Shown here: piece after piece, positions 46,298-55,505 of the stretch
How positions within the stretch are numbered: the stretch's first letter is position 1
Layout of the letters: each line of letters begins with the position of its first letter
Source of the DNA: Bog-756 sp963769765
Lineage (GTDB): Bacteria; Actinomycetota; Acidimicrobiia; Acidimicrobiales; RAAP-2
DNA length: 64,000 nt
Reading direction: 5' to 3'
NCBI GenBank assembly: GCA_963769765.1
Contig: CAVYNA010000004.1
Coordinates: 186,001 to 250,000, forward strand
Program-made: the position numbers and the translations under genes
The notes under the pieces: generated by a model
The model's input: the letters and a program-made list of their open reading frames with translations, nothing else
Told to the model about the DNA's origin: nothing
Database searches by the model: none

Positions 46298-47641
46298 GTG
46301 GGCAGCTACATCCCGCACACCGACGACGATGTTGCGAGCATGCTCGCCTTCCTCGGGCTGTCCTCGCTCGACGAGCTCTTCGACGTGGTGCCCGAGGCGC
46401 TCCGGCTCCAGCGCAGCCTCGAGCTCGCGGACGGGGTCGGCGAGCCGGACGCCCTCGCCCATCTGGTGTCGCTGTCGGACCGCAACCGTGCGAGAGGCGA
46501 TCGGCTGGTGTGCTTCGCCGGCGGCGGCGCCTACGACCACGAGACCCCACCCGTCACCAATGCCCTCGCCGGTCGTTCGGAGTTCGTGACCTCGTACACG
46601 CCGTACCAACCCGAGGTCGCACAGGGTGTCCTGCAGGCGATCTTCGAGTACCAGACGATGATCTCGAGACTGGCCGGACTGCCGGTCGCCAACGCGTCGC
46701 TCTACGACGGAGGCAGTGCTGCGGTCGAGGCCGTCAATCTTGGGGCCGCCGCGTCGGGTCGCCAGGTCGCCTGGATCTCGGCCGGCGTCCACCCGCACTG
46801 GCGCCAGATGCTCGCCACGTGCGCGGCGGGCACCGGGCACCAGCTCCGGACCGTTCCGCTCGTCGACGGCCGGACGGCGTGGCCCGAGCTCGAAGGCGAG
46901 GAGCCGCCGGGGGTGTTGATGGTCGCCTACCCGAACTACCTCGGGTGTCTCGAGGAGATCGCAGAGGCCCGGAAGCTCTGTGACCGGTCCGGCGCGCTGC
47001 TCGTCGTCGGCGTCGATCCCATCGCGGCGGGCCTGCTCAAGTCCGCGGGCGACTGGGGTGCCGATCTGATGGTGGGGGAGGGGCAGGTCTTCGGCACCGC
47101 TCTCGGCTTCGGCGGCCCCTACCTCGGACTCTTCGCCTGTGCCGAAGCCCATGTGCGGCGCCTGCCCGGTCGGCTGGTGGGGGAGACGGTCGACGTCGAC
47201 GGCCGGCGGGCGTACGTCACCACGCTGCGCGCACGCGAGCAGGACATCCGGCGCGAGAAGGCGACGTCCAACGTCTGCACCAACCAGACCCTGATGGCGG
47301 TGACCGCTGCGATCCAGCTCGGCTGGCTCGGTACGTCCGGCCTCGTCGAGGTGGCCCGTCGGTGCGCCCAGTCGACCAAGTACCTCCGTGACGCGGTGCT
47401 GGCCGCAGACCGGATCGAGCCCTTCGCCGGAGCGCCGGTGGTGCGTGAGTTCGCGCTGCGTCTCCCGATACCGGCGGAGACGGTCATCGAGCGCATGGCC
47501 GACGCGGGGTTCCTCGCGGGGATCTCGCTCGACGAGGCAGTCGAAGGTGGTGAGCACGGCCTGCTCGTGGCGGTCACCGAGCGCCGGACCCGTGACGAAC
47601 TGGATGCGTACGCGACGGCACTCGGAAAGGCGGTGGCCTGA
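46298..47641 (+). CDS. gcvPA: Glycine dehydrogenase (decarboxylating) subunit 1
   Basis: P-protein subunit 1 of 447 residues, a fold-type I PLP-like protein without the catalytic lysine, typical for the split P protein. It begins SYIPHTDDDVASMLAFLG, then TSYTPYQPEVAQGVLQAIFEYQTM and NASLYDGGSA. GTG 46298 has GAGGAG seven bases upstream. Its stop overlaps gcvPB as TGATG. Confidence 0.95.
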   Translation: MGSYIPHTDDDVASMLAFLGLSSLDELFDVVPEALRLQRSLELADGVGEPDALAHLVSLSDRNRARGDRLVCFAGGGAYDHETPPVTNALAGRSEFVTSYTPYQPEVAQGVLQAIFEYQTMISRLAGLPVANASLYDGGSAAVEAVNLGAAASGRQVAWISAGVHPHWRQMLATCAAGTGHQLRTVPLVDGRTAWPELEGEEPPGVLMVAYPNYLGCLEEIAEARKLCDRSGALLVVGVDPIAAGLLKSAGDWGADLMVGEGQVFGTALGFGGPYLGLFACAEAHVRRLPGRLVGETVDVDGRRAYVTTLRAREQDIRREKATSNVCTNQTLMAVTAAIQLGWLGTSGLVEVARRCAQSTKYLRDAVLAADRIEPFAGAPVVREFALRLPIPAETVIERMADAGFLAGISLDEAVEGGEHGLLVAVTERRTRDELDAYATALGKAVA

Positions 47642-49176
47642 TGCCTACCGACACCGCCCCCCGCGCCCCGGGGGGCAGGGCGAAGAGCGCCCCATTGCTC
47701 GGTCGCGAAGCCGAGCCCACTCTGTTCGAGTTCTCCCGCGCAGGGCGTCGGGCCTGGTCGCTCCGGACGACCGGTGTGCCAGAGGTCGGAGCCGACGAGC
47801 TGATCCCGGCGGAGCACGCTCGCACCGAGCCGGTCGCACTCGCGGAGGTTTCCGAGCGCGACCTCGTCGCGCATTTCACACGTCTCTCGCACCGCCAGTT
47901 CTCCGTGGACCTCGGGGCCTACCCCCTCGGGTCGTGCACCATGAAGTACAACCCGAAGATCTGCGACGCGGTCGCCGGGCTCCCGGGGCTCGCGACCGTG
48001 CATCCCGCGGCGCCCGCCTCGCTCACCCAGGGCTGGCTGGGCCTCTTCGTCGAGCTCGAGGAGATGCTGTGCGAGATCACCGGCATGGCGGCCGCGACGC
48101 TGCAGCCCGCGGCCGGAGCCGCCGGCGAGCTGACCGGCCTGCTCCTCATGCGCGCCTGGCACGAGGCTCAAGGTTCGGTGCGGCACAAGGTGATCATCCC
48201 CGACTCGGCCCACGGGACGAATCCGGCGTCGGTGACCCTCGGCGGCTACCAGGCCGTCACGGTGCCGAGCGACGACCGGGGGTGCGTCGACATGGACGCC
48301 CTGCTCGAGGTCCTCGACGAGGATGTCGCCGGCATCATGCTCACCAACCCGAACACGCTCGGTCTCTTCGAGGAGGACATCGCGGCGATCGCCGCGGCGG
48401 TGCACGAGGTCGGCGGGCTCCTCTACTACGACGGTGCGAACCTCAACGCGATCCTCGGCGTCGTGCGACCCGGCGACATGGGCTTCGACATCGTCCACAT
48501 GAACCTGCACAAGACGTTCGCGACACCACACGGCGGGGGAGGACCCGGTGCCGGCCCGGTCGCGGTCTCGGAGCGATTGGTTCCGTTCCTGCCCGGTCCC
48601 CGTGCGGTGCGGATCGAGGCCGGCGGGACCGAGCCCGTCTTCTGCTGGACGACCCCCGAGCAGTCGATTGGGCGGATGCACACCTGGCACGGCAATGCGC
48701 TGGTCCTGGCAAGGGCGCTGACCTACATCCTGGTCAACGGCGGGGACGGGCTGAAGCGAATCGCCGAGACCGCGGTGCTCAACGCCAACTGGCTCCGCCA
48801 ACGCCTCCACGGCGCCTACGACGTCCCCTTCGATCGACCCTGCATGCACGAGACAGTGCTCTCTGCGCGCACGCTCAAGCAGGCCTACGGCGTGCGTGCG
48901 CTCGACGTGGCGAAGCGCCTCCTCGAGGAGGGCTTCCACTCACCGACCGTCTACTTCCCACTCATCGTCGAGGAGGCACTCATGATCGAGCCCACCGAGA
49001 CCGAGAGCCCTGAGACCCTCGAGGCGCTCGCCGCGGCGCTCGAGCAGATCGCCGAAGAGGCGGCAACGGCCGAGGCGGGGTCGCTCGCCGAGTATCCGCA
49101 CCACACGCCGGTGCGACGCCTCGACGAGGCGCGCGCGGCACGGACGCTGATCCCGACCTACGACGCGAGGCCCTGA
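47641..49176 (+). CDS. gcvPB: Glycine dehydrogenase (decarboxylating) subunit 2
   Basis: P-protein subunit 2 of 511 residues. PLP is bound by the Lys in DIVHMNLHKTFATPHGGGG, and TMKYNPKICD is in the N-terminal half. With gcvPA it forms the split glycine decarboxylase; gcvT supplies the T protein. gcvH and lpd are elsewhere in the genome. It is followed by a bidirectional hairpin. Confidence 0.96.
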   Translation: MPTDTAPRAPGGRAKSAPLLGREAEPTLFEFSRAGRRAWSLRTTGVPEVGADELIPAEHARTEPVALAEVSERDLVAHFTRLSHRQFSVDLGAYPLGSCTMKYNPKICDAVAGLPGLATVHPAAPASLTQGWLGLFVELEEMLCEITGMAAATLQPAAGAAGELTGLLLMRAWHEAQGSVRHKVIIPDSAHGTNPASVTLGGYQAVTVPSDDRGCVDMDALLEVLDEDVAGIMLTNPNTLGLFEEDIAAIAAAVHEVGGLLYYDGANLNAILGVVRPGDMGFDIVHMNLHKTFATPHGGGGPGAGPVAVSERLVPFLPGPRAVRIEAGGTEPVFCWTTPEQSIGRMHTWHGNALVLARALTYILVNGGDGLKRIAETAVLNANWLRQRLHGAYDVPFDRPCMHETVLSARTLKQAYGVRALDVAKRLLEEGFHSPTVYFPLIVEEALMIEPTETESPETLEALAAALEQIAEEAATAEAGSLAEYPHHTPVRRLDEARAARTLIPTYDARP

Positions 49177-49193
49177 AGCGGGCGGCGTCGGTC

Positions 49194-49218
49194 TGCGGTG
49201 GGCGCAGGGCCCACCGCA
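49194..49218. terminator. 10-base stem hairpin between convergent genes
   Basis: TGCGGTGGGC-(5)-GCCCACCGCA, perfect, between the gcvPB stop (49176) and the aldolase stop (49219). It may serve both strands. Confidence 0.7.
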
Positions 49219-49983
49219 TCAGTCGAGGAGGTCAGGCTCCTCTTCCACGATGCGTTCGTAGAGGGGCTGGAAGCTGAACCACCCGGCGAGGTGGGACCCG
49301 ACCTGGGTCTGGGTGATCCGGGCCATCTCGGCATCGATGAGGATCGGGGTCCCCGCGGACTCGGCGAGGAGCTGAGCCTGGCAGGAGCGCTCCATCGTGA
49401 TGAACCACCACGCTGCCTCGTCCACCGAGTGCCCGACGGTGAGCAGCCCGTGATTGCGGAGGATGGTGGCCTTGTGGTCGCCGAGTGCATGAGCGATCCG
49501 CTTGCCCTCGTCGAGGTCGAGCACGACGCCCGTGTAGTCGTCGAAGACGGTGTGGTCTCCGTAGAAGGCACAGACGTCCTGGGTGATCGGGTCGAGCGGC
49601 TTCCCGAGCGCCGACCACGACTTGCCGTAGATCGAGTGCGCATGGGCGGCGGCAACCACGTCGGGCCGGGCTTCGTGGACGTTCGAGTGGATGACGAACG
49701 CCGCCGTATTGACCGGTGAGTCGCCCTCGACGACGTTTCCCGCGCGGTCGACGAGGATGAGGTCCGAGACCTTGATCTGGCCGAAGTGCTTGGCGAATGG
49801 ATTGACCCAGAAATGGTCGAGGCGCTCGGGGTCACGGGCCGTGATGTGGCCGGCAACCCCCTCGTTGAAGCCGAATTTCGAGAAGAGGCGGAACGCCGCA
49901 GCCAGGCGCTGCTTCCGGTGCAAGCGCTCCTCCTCCGGTGAGTCGAAGGACTGCGGCATCGAGATCGTCGGGGTCTGGGTCAC
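49219..49983 (-). CDS. Class II aldolase/adducin family protein
   Basis: 254 residues of the class II aldolase/adducin type. It has FGFNEGVAGHITARDP, the metal-binding pair in AHAHSIYGKSWSALG and NHGLLTVGHSVDEA, and a C-terminal acidic tail. Such proteins act on small sugar acids or decarboxylate substrates in aromatic pathways. GTG 49983 is chosen because GGAGG lies five bases upstream, in a leader also seen at 40543. It converges on gcvPB. Confidence 0.88.
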   Translation of the reverse strand: MTQTPTISMPQSFDSPEEERLHRKQRLAAAFRLFSKFGFNEGVAGHITARDPERLDHFWVNPFAKHFGQIKVSDLILVDRAGNVVEGDSPVNTAAFVIHSNVHEARPDVVAAAHAHSIYGKSWSALGKPLDPITQDVCAFYGDHTVFDDYTGVVLDLDEGKRIAHALGDHKATILRNHGLLTVGHSVDEAAWWFITMERSCQAQLLAESAGTPILIDAEMARITQTQVGSHLAGWFSFQPLYERIVEEEPDLLD

Positions 49984-50129
49984 TGCAACCTCCTCGTGCG
50001 GCCTGGCTGAGCTGGCGAACGGGCCGCCCGCTCGATTGTAGGCCCGAGGCCGCAGTCCTGGCGGTTGTGGGTGAACCCTCACCGGTGGAGGAGCGCGACT
50101 GAGGCCGGCGGGGGCCCGACGTCGGTCGC

Positions 50130-50548
50130 TTAGAGGAGCTCGAGCGTCCGTTCGTCCTCGAGTCCACCGCGAAGAGGCGCAGGGCTTCGCTGAATCGATC
50201 CGCGCTCGGGTCGGCCCGGTGGAAGAGCGTCATCGAGGAGTGGAATTTCAGGTCGTCAGGAGATCCGAAGATCTCCTCGAGGGTGCGGTCGCCGTGCAGA
50301 TTGACGACGTCGGTGCAGTCGAAGAGCCGCGGCCCCAACACCGGATGGTGGAGATACTCCCGTGCTTCGTCCAGTGTCGTGATGCCATAGCGCACCGACA
50401 TCGGACTCTGCCCGAGACCTCGCAGCTGGGGGAAGATGAACCACATCCAGTGTCCGGTCTTCTTGCCCCGACGTAACTCGGTCAACGCCTCCTCATACAC
50501 CCCTTCTTGCGCGCGTATGAACCGTTCGAGTCCTTCTTCCACCGACAC
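50130..50548 (-). CDS. DUF1810 family protein, one-base frameshift near the 3' end
   Basis: About 139 residues when corrected, matching the usual 140 of the family. It begins LERFIRAQEGVYEEALTELRRGKKTGHWMWFIFPQLRGLG and has SVRYGITTLDEAREYLHHPVLGPRL and FHSSMTLF. The frame breaks near 50168-50170; inserting one base there lets the next frame read GGLEDERTLELL and stop with TAA at 50130. Left unshifted, the frame would run 300 bases further into the aldolase gene. DUF1810 is calpastatin-like in name only; function unknown. GTG start has GGAGG four bases before it. Confidence 0.85.
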
Positions 50549-50659
50549 GATGCCTCCGTTCGCCTGCTGGAGGTCCCCACTCTTCCGAGCTTATGGCACC
50601 CGTTCGGAGAATCAGGCTTCCCTGAGCTGAATACGGGCTTCCAATTACGACGCTTGGTG

Positions 50660-52945
50660 TCAGTGCCTGCTGCGGGGAGACCGACGGCCGACCCGACGCG
50701 CGAGCTTGCGGACGACCGCAGCTGATTGCGCCTTCGCCGATGCCAAGATCGTGGATGTCCGCACGGCACGGTCGTGGCGGGTTCGACGGTCGAGCACGAC
50801 GAGTGCGATGTCATGGGGAGCGTCTCCCAAGTCTCGAACCGTCCGGACATCGGAGGCCACCAGTCCCACGTCGGTCGCTTCCTTGACCAGGTCACGAAGT
50901 CTGCCGTGTTGCCTTTCCGGTTCGACGAGACGGCCTTCGCTGTGATTCGACAGATTGTTCTTGCCTCGCACCAAGTCGACGGTCAGGACCACGACGCCAC
51001 CAGGACGGATGCGGCCCGCAAGTTCGCGCAGGAGAAGTCGGCGCTCGACAGCCGGCAGACGCTCGATGAAGCTGATGGAGTAGGCGGCGTCGAACTTCAA
51101 CCCGGCGGGCAGCTTATCGAGCGGGCAATTCCATGATCGGTGTGCCATGCCGGCGGCCGCATAATCGAGAAAGCCCCGCTCGTCCCAGTCCGGCATCATC
51201 GGCAACGTTCGGATGCGCTCAGAAGGATCGACGGTATCGACTTCGTACCCGTGTGCAGTGAGGTACGGGACGAGTGGATTGACGCCTGCACCGACGTCGA
51301 CGATCCGGCTGCCTGTCGGGATGAGATTCATCAACAGGTCGCACGTGGTCGGGTATTCCCACAGTCGAGGTGCATGGTCTGGGAAGAACCCGGTGGTCTT
51401 CCAAGCCGAGAGGCGCAGATCGAGCAATCGGAGGAGGTCGAGCCGCCTCTCTACGACCAGCGCAAGACTGGCAGGCCGGAAGTCACGTGGATGAGCGTCC
51501 GATGGCAGGCGAAGGACGAGGAACGTCGAGATCTCATGAACTTCGCGTAGCGGATACAGCTCAGCCCACGGAGCGAGCTCGTTCAAGGTCGCCGAGAGCG
51601 GTTCGTGGAAGTGCACCATCTCCGAGTCGACGGAGGGCGCATGCTCGTAGCCCGAGATCAACAGAGCTTTGGTGGCCGACTCGACGAGCGCCTTCACCGT
51701 GGCCCGGTATTGGGAAGCGTCGGATTCGTGAATCAGGACGTCGAGGCACAGGGTCAGCTCGGCTTCGGCAGGCTGATCCGTCAAGGTTCCGACCCGGTAG
51801 TCACCGTCGGGTCGACCCGACCGAGCCAGACGAACTGCTTCCTGAGAGAGGTCCATTCCGACGTAGTGGGGGAGGGCAATCCCCCGCGTCGCCTCGCCGT
51901 CCCCGCAACCCACATCAAGGACGGATTCGGGCCGAATGATCTCAACGAGCGCCGACAGCAGTTCTCGCTTGTCCGAGAGAGGCCTTCCTCGACTCCCGAC
52001 CCCTGACCCGAGGTCGGGATCGGTCGTGTAGCGCCAATCCCAAAAGGACGCGTTCGGAAAGGCATCGTGCCAGATCTCTCCGATCGCAGCATTTGCGAGG
52101 TCGATGCGTCGATCGATCGTCGTGATGCCGGTGCCGAGCAGTAGTCCCCTCGCGTTGACTTCCTTGTGGTAGTGGATGACGGCAGAAGGGGGAGGAGATG
52201 TGGGCAGTCCTTTCCGATCGTGGGTCGGGAAGTTCCACCGGCTCTCGAGCCGCTGTGCCTCCAACCCTTCGGCGGCGAGTGCCATGGCCATCGCCACCTG
52301 GTCCACGTAGACGGTCCAGCGGTCGAGAAGATCCAGGCGCTCGAGCAACCACCGGGCCCATGTCTGCCATGCCTTGGCGACACGAGGCAGAACACCCGAC
52401 TGAACCAGGTAGAAGCCTCCATTGCCATTTCCGGCGAGCGTTGATTTGCCAGGCTCCGCGTCGATCGGCCAGAGGGACGGAAGCGGCAATTCCGCGGTGG
52501 CGAATACTGCAGTCAGCACCTCGAGCGGCGGGACTGCTCTGTCGACAGCCTTCAACGCCACTGACGATTCACCGACGGTGAGCAAGCGCGGGTCCTCGAG
52601 AATGACAACGTCGGTATCGGTGAGAACTGTCAGCCCTTCGATCCCCATCGAAGCCAATCCGAGAGCTCCGGAGATCTTGTTGCAGTGAGGCGAACGCTCA
52701 TCGAACGGTTCGACCTCCTGAATCATCACTCCGCGTGCTTCGAGATAGTCGAGCACGTCAGAACGGCATCCCCCGACTGCGCTCACGATCATGTCAGATG
52801 GGCTGACCCCAGCCACCAGGTGCAGAGCCGCGAACCAGCGAAGGGCATCCAGGTGGAATCGGGGCGGCGCGTCGACGACACACGAGAATTTCCCGACCGG
52901 TTGACGGCCGGGTGCATCGCCGCCGGCTGATTCGGATGCAGTCAC
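50660..52945 (-). CDS. Three-domain fusion: glycosyltransferase-like plus two methyltransferases
   Basis: 761 residues. Residues about 20-270 resemble a GT-A nucleotide-sugar fold with DTD at 110-112 (LTDTDVVIL), FSCVVDAPPRF at the start and DQVAMAMAL later. Residues about 320-470 hold a class I SAM methyltransferase with VLDVGCGDG at 342-350. Residues about 520-680 hold a second with RIVDVGAGVNP at 547-557. The tail is Arg/Lys-rich. GTG 52945 has GGAG five bases upstream; TTG 52969 is the alternative. G+C is visibly lower than the core (36/60 in the row at 52561), pointing to transfer. It lies alone beside gene-free DNA; the product is unknown, perhaps a modified glycan. Confidence 0.8.
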   Translation of the reverse strand: MTASESAGGDAPGRQPVGKFSCVVDAPPRFHLDALRWFAALHLVAGVSPSDMIVSAVGGCRSDVLDYLEARGVMIQEVEPFDERSPHCNKISGALGLASMGIEGLTVLTDTDVVILEDPRLLTVGESSVALKAVDRAVPPLEVLTAVFATAELPLPSLWPIDAEPGKSTLAGNGNGGFYLVQSGVLPRVAKAWQTWARWLLERLDLLDRWTVYVDQVAMAMALAAEGLEAQRLESRWNFPTHDRKGLPTSPPPSAVIHYHKEVNARGLLLGTGITTIDRRIDLANAAIGEIWHDAFPNASFWDWRYTTDPDLGSGVGSRGRPLSDKRELLSALVEIIRPESVLDVGCGDGEATRGIALPHYVGMDLSQEAVRLARSGRPDGDYRVGTLTDQPAEAELTLCLDVLIHESDASQYRATVKALVESATKALLISGYEHAPSVDSEMVHFHEPLSATLNELAPWAELYPLREVHEISTFLVLRLPSDAHPRDFRPASLALVVERRLDLLRLLDLRLSAWKTTGFFPDHAPRLWEYPTTCDLLMNLIPTGSRIVDVGAGVNPLVPYLTAHGYEVDTVDPSERIRTLPMMPDWDERGFLDYAAAGMAHRSWNCPLDKLPAGLKFDAAYSISFIERLPAVERRLLLRELAGRIRPGGVVVLTVDLVRGKNNLSNHSEGRLVEPERQHGRLRDLVKEATDVGLVASDVRTVRDLGDAPHDIALVVLDRRTRHDRAVRTSTILASAKAQSAAVVRKLARRVGRRSPRSRH

Positions 52946-53273
52946 GCTGTCTCCGGCGAGGGCCGTCAAGTCTTAGGCGTGGAGGATCGAGATGAGGCCT
53001 TGATTCACGCGAGAACCGCCCACACGCTCAGCCCGCATGCCAGCGAGCCTACACGTCCGAAGTTCGATGTCGCGGTCCGAACGTCGTTCGGCATCACGGT
53101 CGTCCAGAGGCCCGAAACCCGGAACCCAAGGGACGTGCGACCCCTCGATCCGTCATCGGAACACCATCGAGTCCGGGCAAGAGGCCCAACCGTCCCGCCG
53201 ACACATTGCCGCCACACCGTGATCTCTGGCCGTCGACTCGACGTGGAGGACCTGGGACAACATCACTTGGGAC

Positions 53274-53292
53274 TTGACATAATATACATTAT
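53274..53292. other. AT-rich patch in GC-rich surroundings
   Basis: TTGACATAATATACATTAT: 15 of 19 bases are A or T. It starts with a consensus -35 hexamer but no -10 follows at 16-18 bases. ATAATATACATTAT is nearly self-complementary. Confidence 0.5.
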
Positions 53293-53375
53293 CGGCGGTC
53301 GAGCCTGGGCAGGCGGCCAGGCGGATGTCGTGGAAGGTCCCGTCCCCTACGGTCACCGAGGGCTTCGAGGAACGC

Positions 53376-53419
53376 CAGTGAGCCGCCAGTGATCCGGCAG
53401 TGATCCGACAGTGCCCCGA
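53376..53419. repeat. Four tandem 11-base repeats
   Basis: CAGTGAGCCGC, CAGTGATCCGG, CAGTGATCCGA and CAGTGCCCCGA follow one another with exact 11-base spacing. The period is close to a helical turn, so any bound protein would contact one face. Function unknown. Confidence 0.8.
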
Positions 53420-53740
53420 CTCGTCGACTCAGAACGTCTGGCAGTCGTGGGAATCGCTGACCTGCCGGTCGGCCCTGTGGACCCGGGACATGGCTGCGAC
53501 AAGGTCGCTTCCGACGAGTCCCGTGGTCGACCGGGGCACACCTGACCGATCTTGGCGCGGGGTTCCGAAGACCAGCGGCACCCTGCCACGCGCCGAATGG
53601 GTGATCGCGCGTCGGAAGGGCCGACCACTCCCCTGGTCGATCGTGCGTCCGTTCTGGTGGGTCCAACGGGCCGTGACGGGCAAGCGTCCGCCCGGAGAGC
53701 GGCGTCCCCGGACGGAGAGGCTCTTGCCACCCTGCAAGGT

Positions 53741-53770
53741 GCGGGTGGGGGTGCAAGCACCCCCACCCGC
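53741..53770 (-). terminator. 14-base stem hairpin after the secreted protein gene
   Basis: GCGGGTGGGGGTGC-AA-GCACCCCCACCCGC, perfect. It is eight bases after the stop of the minus-strand gene at 53778. Confidence 0.7.
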
Positions 53771-53777
53771 TTTGCGG

Positions 53778-54422
53778 TCAGACCGACAGGAACGAACCTG
53801 CTCCGAAGGTGTACGCGCCGTAGGGCCCCCACGTCGACGAACATGTCCCGACGATGTTCGTGACCATGGCGATGACGGCTGGCGGAAGAGGCGCCGAGAA
53901 GGATCCCGTGGCAGCGATCGTGGCTCCGGAAGGCAGGGTGATCGTGTCCGTCGCTCCCACGGTGACAGCAGGGCCTCCGGACGTGAAGGTCAGCACCGTC
54001 GGGGCGATCGCCGGAGACGCGACCCAGTTGATCTTGACTTTGATGACCCCGACACCATCAACCGTCGAGAAGACGGGACACGAGTTGGCATTGAGGATCC
54101 CGGTGTAGTAGCCGGCGCCTTTGAAGATCGCGGCGAAGATGGTCACGGGAGTAATGGTCCCTGCGGAGTTCATGACTCCTGCACTTCCCGTGCATCCGCC
54201 CGAGGTGGGGGTTGCACCCTTGAACGTGGTCTTTACCGCGGTGGTCGCAACACCCGTCGGAGTGAGCTTGGGTGCAAACTTGCCGATCCCGCTGTCGACG
54301 CACGTCACGTTGCCGACGGCGTTCGGAAGTGGGACCGCTGATGCGGAACCTGCGGTGGCGACGACACCGCCGAACGTCAGAAGCACCACCATCGCGGCCG
54401 CGCCCATCTTGTACTGAACCAT
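53778..54422 (-). CDS. Secreted protein, unknown
   Basis: 214 residues with a signal peptide (hydrophobic 7-28, ASA before VPLPNAVG) and a mature beta-rich region high in Thr, Ala, Gly and Val. Two Cys pairs are present. Weakly like the 36118 secreted protein in composition. No family recognised. ATG has GGGGGAGG six bases upstream, and a strong hairpin ends it. Confidence 0.72.
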   Translation of the reverse strand: MVQYKMGAAAMVVLLTFGGVVATAGSASAVPLPNAVGNVTCVDSGIGKFAPKLTPTGVATTAVKTTFKGATPTSGGCTGSAGVMNSAGTITPVTIFAAIFKGAGYYTGILNANSCPVFSTVDGVGVIKVKINWVASPAIAPTVLTFTSGGPAVTVGATDTITLPSGATIAATGSFSAPLPPAVIAMVTNIVGTCSSTWGPYGAYTFGAGSFLSV

Positions 54423-54755
54423 TGCTTTCCTCCCCCTTGAGGCGTCCCGTGCAGCAGCTGCCGTAGACGCCGTGGCGTTGAATTTCGCGCTCGCACTGGT
54501 GCGGCCCCCTGCCGGCGGTGACTGTAGCGATATCTCGCTCAGCCTGCAGCGACCGCCTCGAGTAATCCCACGGCATGGCCGCCGGACCCGAACCGATGGA
54601 GACCCGATTCACCACGACGTGCGTCGTCGGGGGCCCGCCACTCCTGGCTTCACGAAGGCCGCCCAGCCCAGTTCGGTACGAAAGGCGCTCGCGATCGAAG
54701 ACGCTGCGAAGTGAGCCGGGTCCCCCGACCCGATAGGCACTGCGATCGCCTCCGG
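54423..54755. other. Gene-free stretch
   Basis: 333 bases between two minus-strand genes. It holds a small CGGGTC-CCC-GACCCG hairpin near 54718 and a near-palindrome GCGATATCTCGC around 54530. No gene or known RNA was recognised. Confidence 0.4.
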
Positions 54756-55121
54756 CTACCCTCCCGTCGGAACCCTCACGTGCTCCCCCAGTGGCGAGAG
54801 TGGCTGCATCGGGAGCTCGACGGATTGGGCCGGTCGCAGACCGTGCCCACGTTGGCCCGATGTGACGTCAGCCCTGTGTTGCACGGCGGCGAGCGTGAGG
54901 AGGACGTAGCCCGCCCAGGCGAGCATCAAGCCGACGACCACGGCACCAATGCCGATGAGGATGTCAGCCCAGCCGGGCAGCCCGTGGAACACCCCGGTGC
55001 CTCCCCGCGTCATGCCCGCGAGAACCGCCGTTGCCACACCGGCCACTGCCACCACCGCACCGAACACGATCAGGCCCCGACCGAACGTGTCCGCCCGCCC
55101 GACCTTCGCATCCAATGACAT
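54756..55121 (-). CDS. Small two-segment membrane protein, unknown
   Basis: 121 residues with two hydrophobic segments (about 17-37 and 52-76) and a basic/Pro-rich C-terminal tail. Its layout resembles small actinobacterial membrane proteins of unknown role. ATG start; no strong ribosome site. Confidence 0.5.
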   Translation of the reverse strand: MSLDAKVGRADTFGRGLIVFGAVVAVAGVATAVLAGMTRGGTGVFHGLPGWADILIGIGAVVVGLMLAWAGYVLLTLAAVQHRADVTSGQRGHGLRPAQSVELPMQPLSPLGEHVRVPTGG

Positions 55122-55304
55122 GACGATCCATCGACTCCATCCACGAGTAGCTGAAGGCCCTCATTGAGGCACCGCGAATGTCACAAAGATCTCCAGTTCC
55201 TCCTCGACCTAACCACTCGCGGTACGCCAACATGGACCTCTGCGGGCTGTCACCTCCGATGAGCTGTGCCCGTCAGGAGGTTGACAGAGTGGAAGGGGCA
55301 CGTG

Positions 55305-55505
55305 ATGAACGACCGACAGCGAGCGCACTATGCGGCCATGGCTCGTGAGTACGGCTTGCGATCGGCCGCCATCCGGACCTTGATCGAGGTCGCCGAGGAT
55401 GCGGGCGCGCTGTCCAGAGCTGTTGACGCGCTTCGACAGCTCGGGATCGCTGAGACGGAGATCCGTGGAGCCGCGACATACTCACCGCACCCGCTGGCGT
55501 CTTGA
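55305..55505 (+). CDS. Small acidic-helix protein, unknown
   Basis: 66 residues, helical, beginning MNDRQRAHYAAMAREYGL and ending in SPHPLAS. GGAAGGGG lies upstream of ATG 55305. No family recognised; kept because codon use and ribosome site fit the region. Confidence 0.45.
   Translation: MNDRQRAHYAAMAREYGLRSAAIRTLIEVAEDAGALSRAVDALRQLGIAETEIRGAATYSPHPLAS

Larger units (their letters stand above)
52946..53777. other. 830-base gene-free stretch with short repeats
   Basis: No reading frame here looks like a real protein. It contains the AT-rich patch at 53274-53292, the four 11-base repeats at 53376-53419 and the terminator hairpin at 53741-53770. I see no tRNA or rRNA. Confidence 0.5.

Noticed and set aside
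53274..53320. Strong sigma-70 promoter
   Set aside because: TTGACA is present but no TANNNT lies at a 16-18 base spacing on either strand reading.
53376..53419. CRISPR array
   Set aside because: Repeats are 11 bases without spacers and no cas gene is nearby.
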